64,000 bases of DNA, taken from Mangrovimonas sp. YM274 (GTDB lineage: Bacteria > Bacteroidota > Bacteroidia > Flavobacteriales > Flavobacteriaceae). The notes under the pieces are model-generated. The model was given only the letters and a program-made list of their open reading frames with translations, was not told the DNA's origin and ran no database searches. The DNA is taken from assembly GCF_030908385.1 (NCBI RefSeq), contig NZ_CP133091.1, positions 434,001 through 498,000 on the forward strand. The letters are read 5' to 3'. Positions 26,507 through 35,286 of the stretch are shown here, piece after piece. Within the stretch, counting starts at the first letter, position 1; the number at the start of each line of letters is the position of its first letter. Made by a program: the position numbers and the translations under genes.

Positions 26507-27143
26507 TTCTCGATACAACCTGCTTTACAAGCAGGCCACTCGAACTGACGTAATTCAAGTTTGTTATGTTTATCCAATTTTATTTATTGGTCTGTTCGTC
26601 ACTTCGAGTGATTGGTATACATGGTAATGCAGAACAATAGTATCCAGAAGGTTTTTTGTTCCTGTAATTGTTCTCGATACAACCAGCTTTGTAAGTAGTC
26701 CACTCGAACTGACGTGGTTAGAGTCTGCTGTTTTTTTCTTCTTTTGTTTATAAAGGTTTTCGTCACTTCGAGTGATTGGAATGCATGGTAATGCAGAACA
26801 ATAGTATCGAGAAGTATTTTTATCACGTGCAATAGTTCTCGATTCAGCTTGCTTTGCAAGCAGCCCAATCGAACTGACGTTATTCATGTTAGTTGTATTT
26901 GTCCTTTTTTGTTTATTAGTCTGTTCGTCACTTCGAGTGATTGGTTTGCATGGTAATGCAGAACAATAGTATCGAGAAGGTTTTGTGTTGCCTGTAATTG
27001 TTCTCGATACAGCCTGGTTTGCAAGCAGTCCACTCGAACTGACGTTATTCATGTTAGTTGTATATTTCTTCTTTTGTTTATCTGTTTGCTCGTCACTTCG
27101 AGTGATTGGTTTGCATAGTAGTGCAAAGCAATAGTATCGAGAA
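26507..27143. repeat. Array of four dispersed inverted-repeat units (REP/BIME-like)
   Basis: Alternating units occur. The A type (TTCTCGATAC...ACTCGAACTGACGT) is at 26507-26551, 26671-26715, 26836-26880 and 27001-27045. The B type (CGTCACTTCGAGTGATTGG...GTATCGAGAA) is at 26597-26650, 26761-26813, 26926-26979 and 27091-27143. The ends of B are near reverse complements of the ends of A. An A-B pair recurs about every 160-165 bp. Related units recur at 45.4-45.5 and 46.4-46.8 kb, so this is a genome-dispersed family. The frames running through it encode only repeat-derived peptides. Confidence 0.85.
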
Positions 27144-27325
27144 GTAATGAAATGGCTTTATTCAATATGTTGCCTATACACCATCCACATCGCAGATACC
27201 ACTCAAACAAATGCGCTCCTAACTCACTTATAAACAATGATTTGTTGATAATAAACTAACCTGTTTTTAGATGATGTGTTGAAAATGAATATCTTACGGT
27301 ATAGTAACCAACTCAAATAAATGCT

Positions 27326-27593
27326 ATGCAAAACTCTAAACACAAGGTACCCATACCGGGGCAAGGCCAGGTGATATTTAACCTGAAACTGGCCCAAAAG
27401 GAAGATTGGCTTACCTCTGAAGACGTGATGGCTTTGTTGAACATTAGTTCCAGTACGCTGTACCGCTACCGTAAGGATGGGCGAATCCCTTACATTAAAC
27501 TGGGGGCGGGTAATATGTTATCCAAAAAGCCTCATTAATAAATACCTGTTACAAAACAGTGTGTTGGCCCTTAAAAAGGGGCCAGCGGCATAG
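27326..27593 (+). pseudogene. Frameshifted excisionase-like helix-turn-helix gene
   Basis: The frame from 27326 encodes a MerR/excisionase-type HTH (WLTSEDVMALLNISSSTLYR, then YRKDGRIPYIKLG) but stops at 27536. Removing one A from the run AAAAA at 27524-27528 restores SKSLINKYLLQN and an open frame to the TAG at 27591-27593, giving the expected C-terminus of this small family (about 88 residues). So either a 1-bp expansion has inactivated it or the sequence has a homopolymer error. It lies between a dispersed-repeat array and a DUF6266-type gene. Intact relatives often accompany mobile elements. Confidence 0.75.
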
Positions 27594-27707
27594 AGCCCTT
27601 TGAAATATCTTTTCCCTGAGATATAGTGATGAAAGCCTAAGCCAGCAGCCAAAAACTCAAGTAATTTTGTGCTGCTGGACTTGGCATGTCCATAGGTAAC
27701 CTGTCGC

Positions 27708-28349
27708 CTATAAAATGGTAAGGTTGCCCAAGTAACTACTGGTGGCCGCTTCCTGTTGGTTGTCCGTAACAAAACTAGCCCAAATATACACTTCAAAACC
27801 TGCAAAGTAGGGCGGCAGGTTAAGGGTAACCCCGGCATCTTGGCGTTGTGCTATCTGCTCAAAAGTTTGGAAAAACTGGGCATCTGGGGCATAGATGACC
27901 ACCAGGCACTGGTCGGTGCCGCTGGCATTGCCCTGTCCGCTGTTGTCTTCCCAACTAAGGGTGAGTTCTTGGTTGGCCAAGGCCTGTACTTGTGGGCTGT
28001 CCATGCCGCGCAGGTCGCCTTTGCTAATGAGTACCTTTAGGTAATCCATTTGGTAGGCCTCGCCCACCAGTTCTACCGCTTCCCTTAGGTGGTAGGACAC
28101 GGCCAGGTTAAACGGACTTTTGTCGCCCTGGCGCTTCCCAAAATAATTGGATAGAAACCCTTGAATGGGTGAGAGGAACCTCATGACCAGTCCAAACTTT
28201 TCGCGCTGTTCCAATTGTGCGTTGCTGGGTACATAATTGCCCCGAGACGGCAGACTGCGCATAATGTCCTGCCCTCTCCAGCGGACACCTACTACGTTGC
28301 CCACTTTTCCTGAAAAGCCTCCTAGGATGCCTTTGTCGAATTTTGCCAT
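27708..28349 (-). CDS. DUF6266-type protein
   Basis: The start is placed at the Met at 28349 (MAKFDKGILGGFSGKVGNVVG), which is the conserved N-terminus of this Bacteroidota family; the longer frame to 28376 adds nine unlikely residues. The 213 residues have no signal peptide or catalytic motif. A Gly-rich N-terminus (GILGGFSGKVGNVVGVRWRGQDIMRSLP) is followed by a beta-rich C-terminal half (LTLSWEDNSGQGNASGTDQCLVVIY). Family recognition is from memory of the N-terminal motif. Function unknown. A 10-bp-phased repeat array lies about 70 bp upstream of the start. Confidence 0.7.
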   Translation of the reverse strand: MAKFDKGILGGFSGKVGNVVGVRWRGQDIMRSLPSRGNYVPSNAQLEQREKFGLVMRFLSPIQGFLSNYFGKRQGDKSPFNLAVSYHLREAVELVGEAYQMDYLKVLISKGDLRGMDSPQVQALANQELTLSWEDNSGQGNASGTDQCLVVIYAPDAQFFQTFEQIAQRQDAGVTLNLPPYFAGFEVYIWASFVTDNQQEAATSSYLGNLTIL

Positions 28350-28420
28350 AATACTATTGTTTATTTGGTTTAACATACTGCCAATGTAGAAGCTAATTGC
28401 TTGTAAAACAAACAGCTGAT

Positions 28421-28540
28421 GGCTTATGACCGTTCGTGACTGTTTATGACGGGTTATGATGGTTTATGACGTCTTGTGACTACTTATGACCGCTTATGAC
28501 TGTTTATGACTACTTATGACGCTTTATGATGCCTTATGAC
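28421..28540. repeat. Twelve decamer repeats NNNTTATGAC in exact 10-bp phase
   Basis: Twelve consecutive 10-bp units end in TTATGAC or a one- or two-base variant (TCGTGAC, TTATGAT, TTGTGAC), while the first three bases vary freely with a pyrimidine bias at the third. There is no length drift. The period is not a multiple of three, so it is not coding. It lies upstream of the DUF6266-type gene. The strict phase would place each core on one face of the helix, as for a multi-site protein-binding array or curved DNA. Confidence 0.85.
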
Positions 28541-29064
28541 CGCTCAATCCAAAATTTAGGGGGTTTTGTTCGAGGATGGTTCGAGGTTTCTTCGAGAATG
28601 GCTCGGGGCTATTTGGGCAGGAGGTACCCCGGCACGAACAACGGTGGGACGATGGTGGGGTTTGGGTGGTTGCTGGGCCGTACTGCGGTAGTGGGAGAGG
28701 ACTGTTGTTTGGGAGCTATGGGTACATCCCCCTTTATCCCCCTTCGAAGGGGGAATTAAATGAGTTCTTTGAGTACTGTCCCCTTGAGGTTATCGAGGGG
28801 AAAACACTGTTTTGCCCGAAGATACCGCACGCAGTGCTACAGGATATTTTAGTGTCCCCTTGAGGGGACTACAGGGGTATTATATAGTTTCTTTTGCCTA
28901 TAAAGAGCGTTTGTAGTGCTTTTATAAGGTTTTAACAAAAAGCTTATGATTTCTGTATTTTGTAGGGGGAATCTGTTATATTTGAGAAAATGTATTGAGT
29001 TGAAGGATCCCTTTCGGTGATTATTTGAATATGCATACGGTTTTATTAAAAGTTTAGCAACAAT
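28541..29064. other. Non-coding stretch with two G/C-rich palindromes
   Basis: No supportable gene. TCCCCCTTCGAAGGGGGA (28737-28754) is a perfect palindrome, and GTCCCCTTGAGGGGAC (28854-28869) is a near-perfect one. Both resemble dispersed repeats in flavobacterial intergenic regions. Frames crossing them have no coding character. Sequence after about 28900 becomes AT-rich and leads into the next gene. Confidence 0.6.
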
Positions 29065-29739
29065 ATGAAAGACAAGCTTCCTTTACTAAAGATTTTTCTT
29101 TTAACCATAGTTCTTCTTCTGTTATCCTTTGTCTGTGTTTATCTTTTTACAGAGCCAGTGTTTTGGGATAGGCTCAATTTAACAAGTACTTCTAGTATTG
29201 GAGATACAATAGGAGGTATAACAGCTCCTTTATTAGGGATAATCAGTGTAATATTTCTTTATTTAACTCTGAATCGACAAATTGATAGTATTAATGATCA
29301 AAAACTAAAGAATGAAAGTGATATAATTTTCATGTTGTTAAATCAGTTAGAAGTAGAATATAATCAAATTTACATGAATAATACCTCTAAGGATATTACT
29401 ACAAAGCTTTATGGCCATGAAGCTCTGACCAAATATGCTAATTCAATTTTTAAGTATTATAATACAGCGGAGGAAAGGAAATTCAGTACATATTATATAG
29501 CTGATAGTATCTTACTCGTTATTCGTTCTTTTAAATTGATTGAAGAAAGGATTAAAATGTCAAATTTAAATGACGAACTAAAATCAATGTTTACTTTAAA
29601 ATTGGAGACTTTTTATCAATGTAAATTACAGGATTCATTATATAAACTTTGTAATTTATTCGAGAGAGTTGAGCTTTTAAATGATAGTTATACTGAAGAA
29701 ATAAAGGAGTTTGAAAAAAGGTTTAATAGCGGTAAATAG
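29065..29739 (+). CDS. Membrane protein resembling putative phage abortive-infection (AbiC-like) proteins
   Basis: A 224-residue protein with two N-terminal helices (IFLLTIVLLLLSFVCVYLF and GITAPLLGIISVIFLYLTL) joined by a loop with IGDTIGGITAPLLG, then a mostly helical cytoplasmic domain (LKNESDIIFMLLNQLEVEYNQIY). The GD-x-x-GG-x-x-x-P-LL signature followed by a long helix is typical of the putAbiC family. Base composition is clearly AT-richer than the core genes, which suggests acquisition. Direct evidence for a defence role is absent. Nothing else in the immediate neighbourhood is a known defence gene. Confidence 0.5.
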   Translation: MKDKLPLLKIFLLTIVLLLLSFVCVYLFTEPVFWDRLNLTSTSSIGDTIGGITAPLLGIISVIFLYLTLNRQIDSINDQKLKNESDIIFMLLNQLEVEYNQIYMNNTSKDITTKLYGHEALTKYANSIFKYYNTAEERKFSTYYIADSILLVIRSFKLIEERIKMSNLNDELKSMFTLKLETFYQCKLQDSLYKLCNLFERVELLNDSYTEEIKEFEKRFNSGK

Positions 29740-29851
29740 AAGTTATAATCAACAAACGTAATAAGCTATTGTTTATTAAATAGTGATTTATGGGCGGGAT
29801 GAGTTTTATAGTGGGCATAAGTAGTCAAAAAGCCATATAAATAATTGGTTA

Positions 29852-30493
29852 ATGAAACGTATTTTAAATATTGTCCTTATAATTTTCATAAGTGGTTATA
29901 CCAACTTTTTGATGGCACAGAGAAGCGGTGAGCATTTGGTGCCGGCTACAAGCATATTTGATTATGTTGATTATAATGCGGGGGAGCTGCAAATATGCAA
30001 TTATCTTTTAAAGGGAATGCACGATTTACCACATGTTCGATTCTTAAAAATCCCTTCAAGAGATCCTGAGGAAGTAATTGAATTAAACTATAATCATACT
30101 GATGAAATTTGGACATTGACCTATCGTACAAGAGGTATCATCATACATAGGCTTGAAGAGGTTGATGTTGATAGGTTTCCTATGATAGAATACACTAGAG
30201 AGTTGCCAAAAGAAATTGCTGATAAGGTTTTTGAAGTCTATGCTTTAATGATTAACAATACAAAATACTATAAGAACCCAAGAACAGGTAAGGATGGTGT
30301 TAGCTATTATTTTAGTGTTTTTGATAAGGGTTTGAAAGGGGGTAAAATATGGTCTCCTGACCCGAAATCTCCTGTAGGAAGGTTAATCGAAATCTCCGAA
30401 GACCTAGTTGCATACGTTAAAAAAGAAATGACTTATGTAGATGAGTTAAGGAGCAATATTGATGCATTAATCATGGATTTGAATAAAAAATGA
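29852..30493 (+). CDS. Hypothetical secreted protein
   Basis: A 213-residue protein with a signal peptide ending near residue 22 (NFLMAQ). The mature part is mixed alpha/beta with a C-terminal helical stretch (IEISEDLVAYVKKEMTYVDELRSNIDALIMDL). Its stop overlaps the start of the next gene by ATGA, so the pair is translationally coupled. Not recognised. Confidence 0.65.
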   Translation: MKRILNIVLIIFISGYTNFLMAQRSGEHLVPATSIFDYVDYNAGELQICNYLLKGMHDLPHVRFLKIPSRDPEEVIELNYNHTDEIWTLTYRTRGIIIHRLEEVDVDRFPMIEYTRELPKEIADKVFEVYALMINNTKYYKNPRTGKDGVSYYFSVFDKGLKGGKIWSPDPKSPVGRLIEISEDLVAYVKKEMTYVDELRSNIDALIMDLNKK

Positions 30494-31062
30494 AATTTTT
30501 TGTAATTATTTTGACTTTGGGTCTTGCATCTTTTCTACAGATGAATCAAGAGCAAACAATTTTGGGTTTTTCTGAAGCCAAGCTTCCTGATTATACTGTT
30601 GATAAGGCATTCAAAGGAGGGAAGTGGTATAACTGGGTTGAAAAATACAACCTACATGAACAAAAAATAGAAATAGGGTTGAAGGCTAAGCAACCTCATT
30701 CCAACGCTAATAGTTATAACCTTACTGTTTATTCAAGAATTCAAATATCTCAATTTGACTTTGCAACAAAAGATAGGTGTGGTCAAGTAATTGATGCTCT
30801 CTTAAATTGTTTTCCATATAACTGTGCAAAACTTACAAAAAATAAGGACCAAGGCATTAAGATTACGCAGTCTATATGGATTCTTACTGAAAAGCACATT
30901 TATATTGCACAGACTGCGTGTGAACAAGTTGATGAAAAATGGATAAGATTTAGAAAAGATTTTGTAGAGGCCTTTGCAGATGTTGAAACGGAAATAATCG
31001 TAACGGAGTGTGGTAATCTCACATGGATGACAAAAGAAAAAATATTAAGTGGGTCTCAATAA
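30490..31062 (+). CDS. Hypothetical secreted protein, coupled to the preceding gene
   Basis: A 190-residue protein with a short N-terminal hydrophobic segment (FFVIILTLGLASFLQM) and four Cys residues in the mature part (DRCGQVIDALLNCFPYNC, TACEQ, TECGN). The ATGA overlap with the preceding frame implies joint expression and perhaps interaction of the two secreted products. Not recognised. Confidence 0.65.
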   Translation: MKFFVIILTLGLASFLQMNQEQTILGFSEAKLPDYTVDKAFKGGKWYNWVEKYNLHEQKIEIGLKAKQPHSNANSYNLTVYSRIQISQFDFATKDRCGQVIDALLNCFPYNCAKLTKNKDQGIKITQSIWILTEKHIYIAQTACEQVDEKWIRFRKDFVEAFADVETEIIVTECGNLTWMTKEKILSGSQ

Positions 31063-31258
31063 TGAGTAACAGGGAGTAAGAAAATTTAGAGGTTTATGGT
31101 TTGCTGCCTTAGTTTTGTTAAGACAGAATCCACCCAAACCCTATTATAATTATGTCGCAGATTGTAGAGCGGAGCAGGCCAAGGTATGAGGAGGTTTGTT
31201 GGGTTGTTACGGGCTATATAACACAAAATTGAAATACTAACTTAAAACCAACCATACT

Positions 31259-32122
31259 ATGATTTTAAAAAAAATGCTTTTTGTTGCCTTATTAACGGTT
31301 TCCGTAACGGGCTTTGGCCAGATTGTCAATACCAATATTGATAACTATAAAACGTTTAAAGAGGGGACAACCTATTTTGTGAAAAGTGAAGACGAATCGC
31401 TAAACACTTACATGATTGAGTTTTTAGCAGATTATTGGACAGTTAATCCTTATAAAATAATCGATGCTTCTGAATTGGATGCCACGGTAGGGGAGCATGC
31501 TTATTTTGTGAATTTCCTAGAACATCATTATGAGAATAGATCTAGGACCAGTGCTCAGGAGTATACCCTATTACAGCTTACGATGTTTAGGGAATTGACA
31601 GAGGCCAAAAAGAAAGGTAAGAAAAGGTACCCTAGGGATGTGCTGGGTACTGTAGAATTAAAGTATGTAGAGCCTAAAGAAAAGTGGGATATAACGCCTG
31701 CAGAGTTACGCTATGCCATCCGTTTATTGAATAACCAAATTGACTTTGTGTTTGAAATGAACATTAGTAAGGATTTAAATTTTAAAGATTTCTTGGATGT
31801 GGTGAACGAAAAAAAGAAAGCTATTGTAAAAGAGAAAACGTGGTATTTGAATGACGAAGCCCTAAAATCTAAAGTTAATTCGGCTGAAAAAATTAAAAAG
31901 CTTTATAGTTATCCATTTGAATTAAAGAGTGAAGAGGAGATAGATGCTGCTGTTTTTAACCAAGAGGCCAATGTTGTTTATGGTAAAATGATTAGGTTGA
32001 GGACGTTGTATTTTTACCTGCTTATTGATGCAGAAACCAGTGAACTTTTGTATGGTCGTGTTACCTCGGGGATGTTTCTGGATTTGGTAGGGCCTAAATT
32101 CCTTAGAGATGTGAATGAGTAA
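31259..32122 (+). CDS. Hypothetical secreted protein
   Basis: A 287-residue protein with a signal peptide ending at GFGQ (residue 21). The body is charged and helical (LLQLTMFRELTEAKKKGKKRYPRD, LDVVNEKKKAIVKEKTWYLNDEAL), with a hydrophobic C-terminal strand pair (RTLYFYLLIDAETSELLYGRV). It is preceded by about 200 bp without a gene. Not recognised; no catalytic motif seen. Confidence 0.65.
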   Translation: MILKKMLFVALLTVSVTGFGQIVNTNIDNYKTFKEGTTYFVKSEDESLNTYMIEFLADYWTVNPYKIIDASELDATVGEHAYFVNFLEHHYENRSRTSAQEYTLLQLTMFRELTEAKKKGKKRYPRDVLGTVELKYVEPKEKWDITPAELRYAIRLLNNQIDFVFEMNISKDLNFKDFLDVVNEKKKAIVKEKTWYLNDEALKSKVNSAEKIKKLYSYPFELKSEEEIDAAVFNQEANVVYGKMIRLRTLYFYLLIDAETSELLYGRVTSGMFLDLVGPKFLRDVNE

Positions 32123-32274
32123 TACTGTAGCCATACGGAATTGCTAATCATTTATGCGTGACGTTAGTTAATAGCTAACATAGCAATAGCCCTATTTGGG
32201 AAATAACAGTAACAAACAACCTAAAAAATATACCAATCCATACATAAAGCAATAAAATAGTACACCAATTATTT

Positions 32275-33123
32275 ATGAAACAAACAAAAAGTATTCTTGC
32301 CCTAATTTTGCTTAACCTAGGCCTTTTTTCCTGTACAACAGAGGATAGTACAAACACTCTAGACCCTAATCCATCAACGGTTAAATTGGTGAAAACCGAA
32401 GAAATTTCGGAAACCAAAAAAATAGACTATCTCTATCAAGATGATGGCCTCCTTGCAGGCATTACGGGTATTTATAACAGTTATGGCTATTCTCAGGGCT
32501 TGACCTATGATACAGCAGATAGACTCACACAATGGACTCATCAAGAAACAGGAGCTTCTTCTTATAGTGATACCGCAAACTTTACCTATAATGCCAATGG
32601 CCAACTGGTAGGTTATGTTTCCAACAACGAAGATGTTACCTTAAGCTATGAAGGGACTACCGTAACCATGGAGGGGACTATAGAAGGCGATGCCAATGCG
32701 CTGCTTGTGCTGGAATTGGACAGCAACGGACGTGTGGTGACACTCACCGAAAGCTACCAGTACACCAACTTTAGCTATGATGCCAATGGGAATATGGTTT
32801 CGGCGCAGTCTTTTGATACTTCCAACAACCCTTTAATGGAGTTTACCATTGGGTATGACGATAAAATCAATCCGTTTTACGGGCAATTGGAATCTATTTA
32901 TCTGGAGCGTTTTGTTGAATTCTTCTGGGAGTTTGAGGGGATTTTTATAAGTGGCTTTGGAGGTTATAACTTTCCGTTTCTGCAAAACAATATTACTTCA
33001 GTTACCCAAGTAGGGGGTAACACGGAAACCCGCACCTATACGTATGATGCTTCGGGATATCCTATTCAAGTAAATGAGGGTAATTTGGAGGACAGTTTGC
33101 CGTATTCTATTACGTATTATTAA
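32275..33123 (+). CDS. Lipoprotein with YD/RHS-like beta-repeat pattern
   Basis: A 282-residue lipoprotein (Cys20, LFSC). It is built of short repeats such as YDTADRLTQWTHQ, FTYNANGQLVGYV, FSYDANGNMVSAQ and YTYDASGYPIQVN, the xY-x-x-x-G-x-hydrophobic pattern of RHS/YD repeats. It is short and lacks any toxin domain, so it is more like the surface lipoproteins of Bacteroidota with these repeats than a polymorphic toxin. Function unknown. Confidence 0.7.
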   Translation: MKQTKSILALILLNLGLFSCTTEDSTNTLDPNPSTVKLVKTEEISETKKIDYLYQDDGLLAGITGIYNSYGYSQGLTYDTADRLTQWTHQETGASSYSDTANFTYNANGQLVGYVSNNEDVTLSYEGTTVTMEGTIEGDANALLVLELDSNGRVVTLTESYQYTNFSYDANGNMVSAQSFDTSNNPLMEFTIGYDDKINPFYGQLESIYLERFVEFFWEFEGIFISGFGGYNFPFLQNNITSVTQVGGNTETRTYTYDASGYPIQVNEGNLEDSLPYSITYY

Positions 33124-33210
33124 GAGCCGACAAGGTATTTAATTTTAGATTGTATGTTGCTCACTTTGTTTGGCTTAGTTTGAGAGCCATTATTTAAACC
33201 TACTGAAAGC

Positions 33211-33795
33211 ATGAAACATATTATTTGGCTATTGTGTTTTGCATTCCTGTTTAACTGTGCAGGGGAAAAGATAATGGTAAGGGAGGCTGCAAAAGGTAAT
33301 GGTTACATTATTGGAACTTTAACCATTGCTAGTGCTAAACCTAGATTTGATAGCTTTTGGCTAAGTATTAAAAGCGAAGAAAGACAAAAGGGCGTGTTAG
33401 GAAGACGCAATAGTATATTAATACATAGAAGTTCTAGGCACTACAAAATGGCAGATAAAAGGGTGTACCTTTTTATAAAAGAACTCCAGGCAGGGCATTA
33501 TGAATTTTTCAACTTTGGTTTTTCTAATGGCTACGTAAGTTATGATTTAAAGGAGGAGTTTTCCATTCCGTTTACAGTAGAGGAAGGTGCTGTGCAATAT
33601 ATTGGAGATTTTACGTTCTACCCATTTTTTAATGACAAAGGGAATGCATTGGTTATAAGCAATCAGTGGGAAAGAGATCTTGACGCATTTAAAGAGAAGT
33701 ACCCTAGATTGAATTGGCCTAATGTTAAGGAAGTGACCTTAGAAAAAGGTGAGGTAAATGAAATTATCATTGACTTTATAGAGGATATGAAATAA
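33211..33795 (+). CDS. Hypothetical lipoprotein
   Basis: A 194-residue lipoprotein (Cys16, FLFNC). The mature part looks beta-rich (GYIIGTLTIASAKPRFDSFWLSI, YLFIKELQAGHYEFFNFGF, IPFTVEEGAVQYIGDFTFYP), like a single transthyretin- or DUF2846-style sandwich that carries a glycine-containing hairpin. Not recognised with certainty. Confidence 0.65.
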   Translation: MKHIIWLLCFAFLFNCAGEKIMVREAAKGNGYIIGTLTIASAKPRFDSFWLSIKSEERQKGVLGRRNSILIHRSSRHYKMADKRVYLFIKELQAGHYEFFNFGFSNGYVSYDLKEEFSIPFTVEEGAVQYIGDFTFYPFFNDKGNALVISNQWERDLDAFKEKYPRLNWPNVKEVTLEKGEVNEIIIDFIEDMK

Positions 33796-33877
33796 GGGCT
33801 GTTTGTGTGGGATGGCTTTGCTAAGGGTTTGGGTATCTACTTTGGACTATGTGGATGAATGAATTAAATTTAGATAT

Positions 33878-34105
33878 ATGATGACTACAATGAATCCTTT
33901 TTTGGTAACCGTATTATTGGTGGTCACCTTATTGACCTTTGTTATTACCGTAGTGGCTTTGATAGATGTACTAAAGAGTAAGTTTCATGGCAACGACAAG
34001 CTGGTGTGGGTATTGGTGCTCTTGTTTTTGAATGTTGTTGGTGCCATCCTTTATGTTGCCATTGGCAGAAAGCAAAAGGTGAAAGACAACAATGTAAGGC
34101 AGTAA
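33878..34105 (+). CDS. Small PLDc_N-type membrane protein
   Basis: A 75-residue protein with two membrane helices. The segment ALIDVLKSKFHGNDKLVWVLVLLFLNVVGAILYVAIGRKQK is the phospholipase-D nuclease N-terminal (PLDc_N) motif, which occurs as free-standing small membrane proteins in many Bacteroidota. There is no catalytic domain. Role unknown. Confidence 0.8.
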   Translation: MMTTMNPFLVTVLLVVTLLTFVITVVALIDVLKSKFHGNDKLVWVLVLLFLNVVGAILYVAIGRKQKVKDNNVRQ

Positions 34106-34159
34106 GGGAAGTTTGACGACCTAAGAGTATCCAGTAAGTTTTTTATAAGTATCGTAGAT

Positions 34160-35047
34160 GTGTGTGATTTGAAACAAATAAAGTTAGTATTGATGATGTA
34201 TGTTGGCTTGAGTTCCTTTTTGGGCTTTGGTCAAGAACTGGATTTAAGCGTTTGGAAGAGAGATTCTGTTCCATTGGGGGACTTGTTGCCGTTTCATAAA
34301 GGGCAATCGGATAGATTGTTGGAGGCAAACCAATCTAAAGACCACTGGTATTTTGAAATTACACCCGATACGGTACTTGTTAAAAACCATCCGTGTTTTA
34401 AAATAAAGGGAGATAGTTTGCCTTTCGTTATCAATGATATAGGGGGCTTGGGAGGCTATAAGTATGTAAAAAAAGTGTCCAACGGGTATCTTATTGGTAG
34501 TAATGGAGGAGAGTTTGGTGGTGGCCTTAAGTTTGTAGCTTTAAACAAAGGCTACAGTTACAATATTAAAACTTTAGGTAGTGAAAATGGAGATCGGCCA
34601 GTAGGGGCTGTAAACCAAATAGAGAGTGGAGCCCTTTATGGCTATAGGTCCAGAAACATTTACAGCATATTTGAATTCAACGGCAAGTTATATGCCACAG
34701 AAGGGATGAGTCACCTTGCTTATGACAAAGGAGCTATCATTGAAATTTTTAATGATAATGACAAGTGGTGCTACAGGCATGTAAGTGAGTTTATTGAAGC
34801 GCCTAGGGTAACGTTTAAGTACAAGGACTCACTCTATGTTATTACTGGGCAATACATTTTGAAATTAGACAAGGCCATAAACACGACACAGGTGTTGAGG
34901 GCTCCCTTTTATTGGGGGCTTTTATATCCTTCTAGTGCATTTGTAAACAATACAGATATGTATATAGCCATGCGAAAAGGCATTATGGTGATACGGGATT
35001 TTGAAACCCATCCAAATTATGAATGGTATGTAGAACCAATGCTTTAG
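34160..35047 (+). CDS. Hypothetical secreted protein
   Basis: A 295-residue frame from ATG at 34160. A TTG at 34169 would give the more usual signal start MKQIKLVLMM and may be the true start. The signal ends near LGFGQ. The body has repeated beta-strand motifs reminiscent of a propeller (YSIFEFNGKLYATEGMSHLAYDKG, FKYKDSLYVITGQYILKLD, VNNTDMYIAMRKGIMVI). Function unknown. Confidence 0.65.
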   Translation: MCDLKQIKLVLMMYVGLSSFLGFGQELDLSVWKRDSVPLGDLLPFHKGQSDRLLEANQSKDHWYFEITPDTVLVKNHPCFKIKGDSLPFVINDIGGLGGYKYVKKVSNGYLIGSNGGEFGGGLKFVALNKGYSYNIKTLGSENGDRPVGAVNQIESGALYGYRSRNIYSIFEFNGKLYATEGMSHLAYDKGAIIEIFNDNDKWCYRHVSEFIEAPRVTFKYKDSLYVITGQYILKLDKAINTTQVLRAPFYWGLLYPSSAFVNNTDMYIAMRKGIMVIRDFETHPNYEWYVEPML

Positions 35048-35286
35048 AAGGAAAATAATTATACTGTATATTCCAAGTGTAGAATCCAGATTGCCTTTCA
35101 TTGTTATAAATATAGTTTTCAGTCAAGCGCTTATTTTGATATTCTATCACTATAAAATCAGAGATATCAAAAAATAATTTGCCCTATTGTTATTTATAAA
35201 AGCACTTTAACAATAGCAGGTTTTCGTAGTAAAGTTGCTTAATATTGGTTATCTTTAAATAAGGCATTTAACGCCGCACCCTAACT

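Noticed and set aside
26570-27052. A 160-codon - strand frame and several shorter ones through the 26.5-27.1 kb array
   Set aside because: The peptide is a translation of dispersed DNA repeats (recurring NNVSSSGLLAKQ phrases), has no start context or family character, and the same phrases arise wherever the repeats occur.
28421-28540. Possible CRISPR array
   Set aside because: Units are 10 bp with 3-bp variable parts; CRISPR repeats and spacers are each above 20 bp, and no cas gene is present.
28526-28863. Two overlapping + strand frames of 77 and 95 codons
   Set aside because: They run through palindromes and the edge of the decamer array; their Gly/Arg/Pro-rich products show no domain, and the two frames compete for the same DNA.
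32275-33123. RHS-type polymorphic toxin
   Set aside because: The protein is only 282 residues, has a lipobox and YD-like repeats but no toxin tip, and no immunity gene pattern follows.
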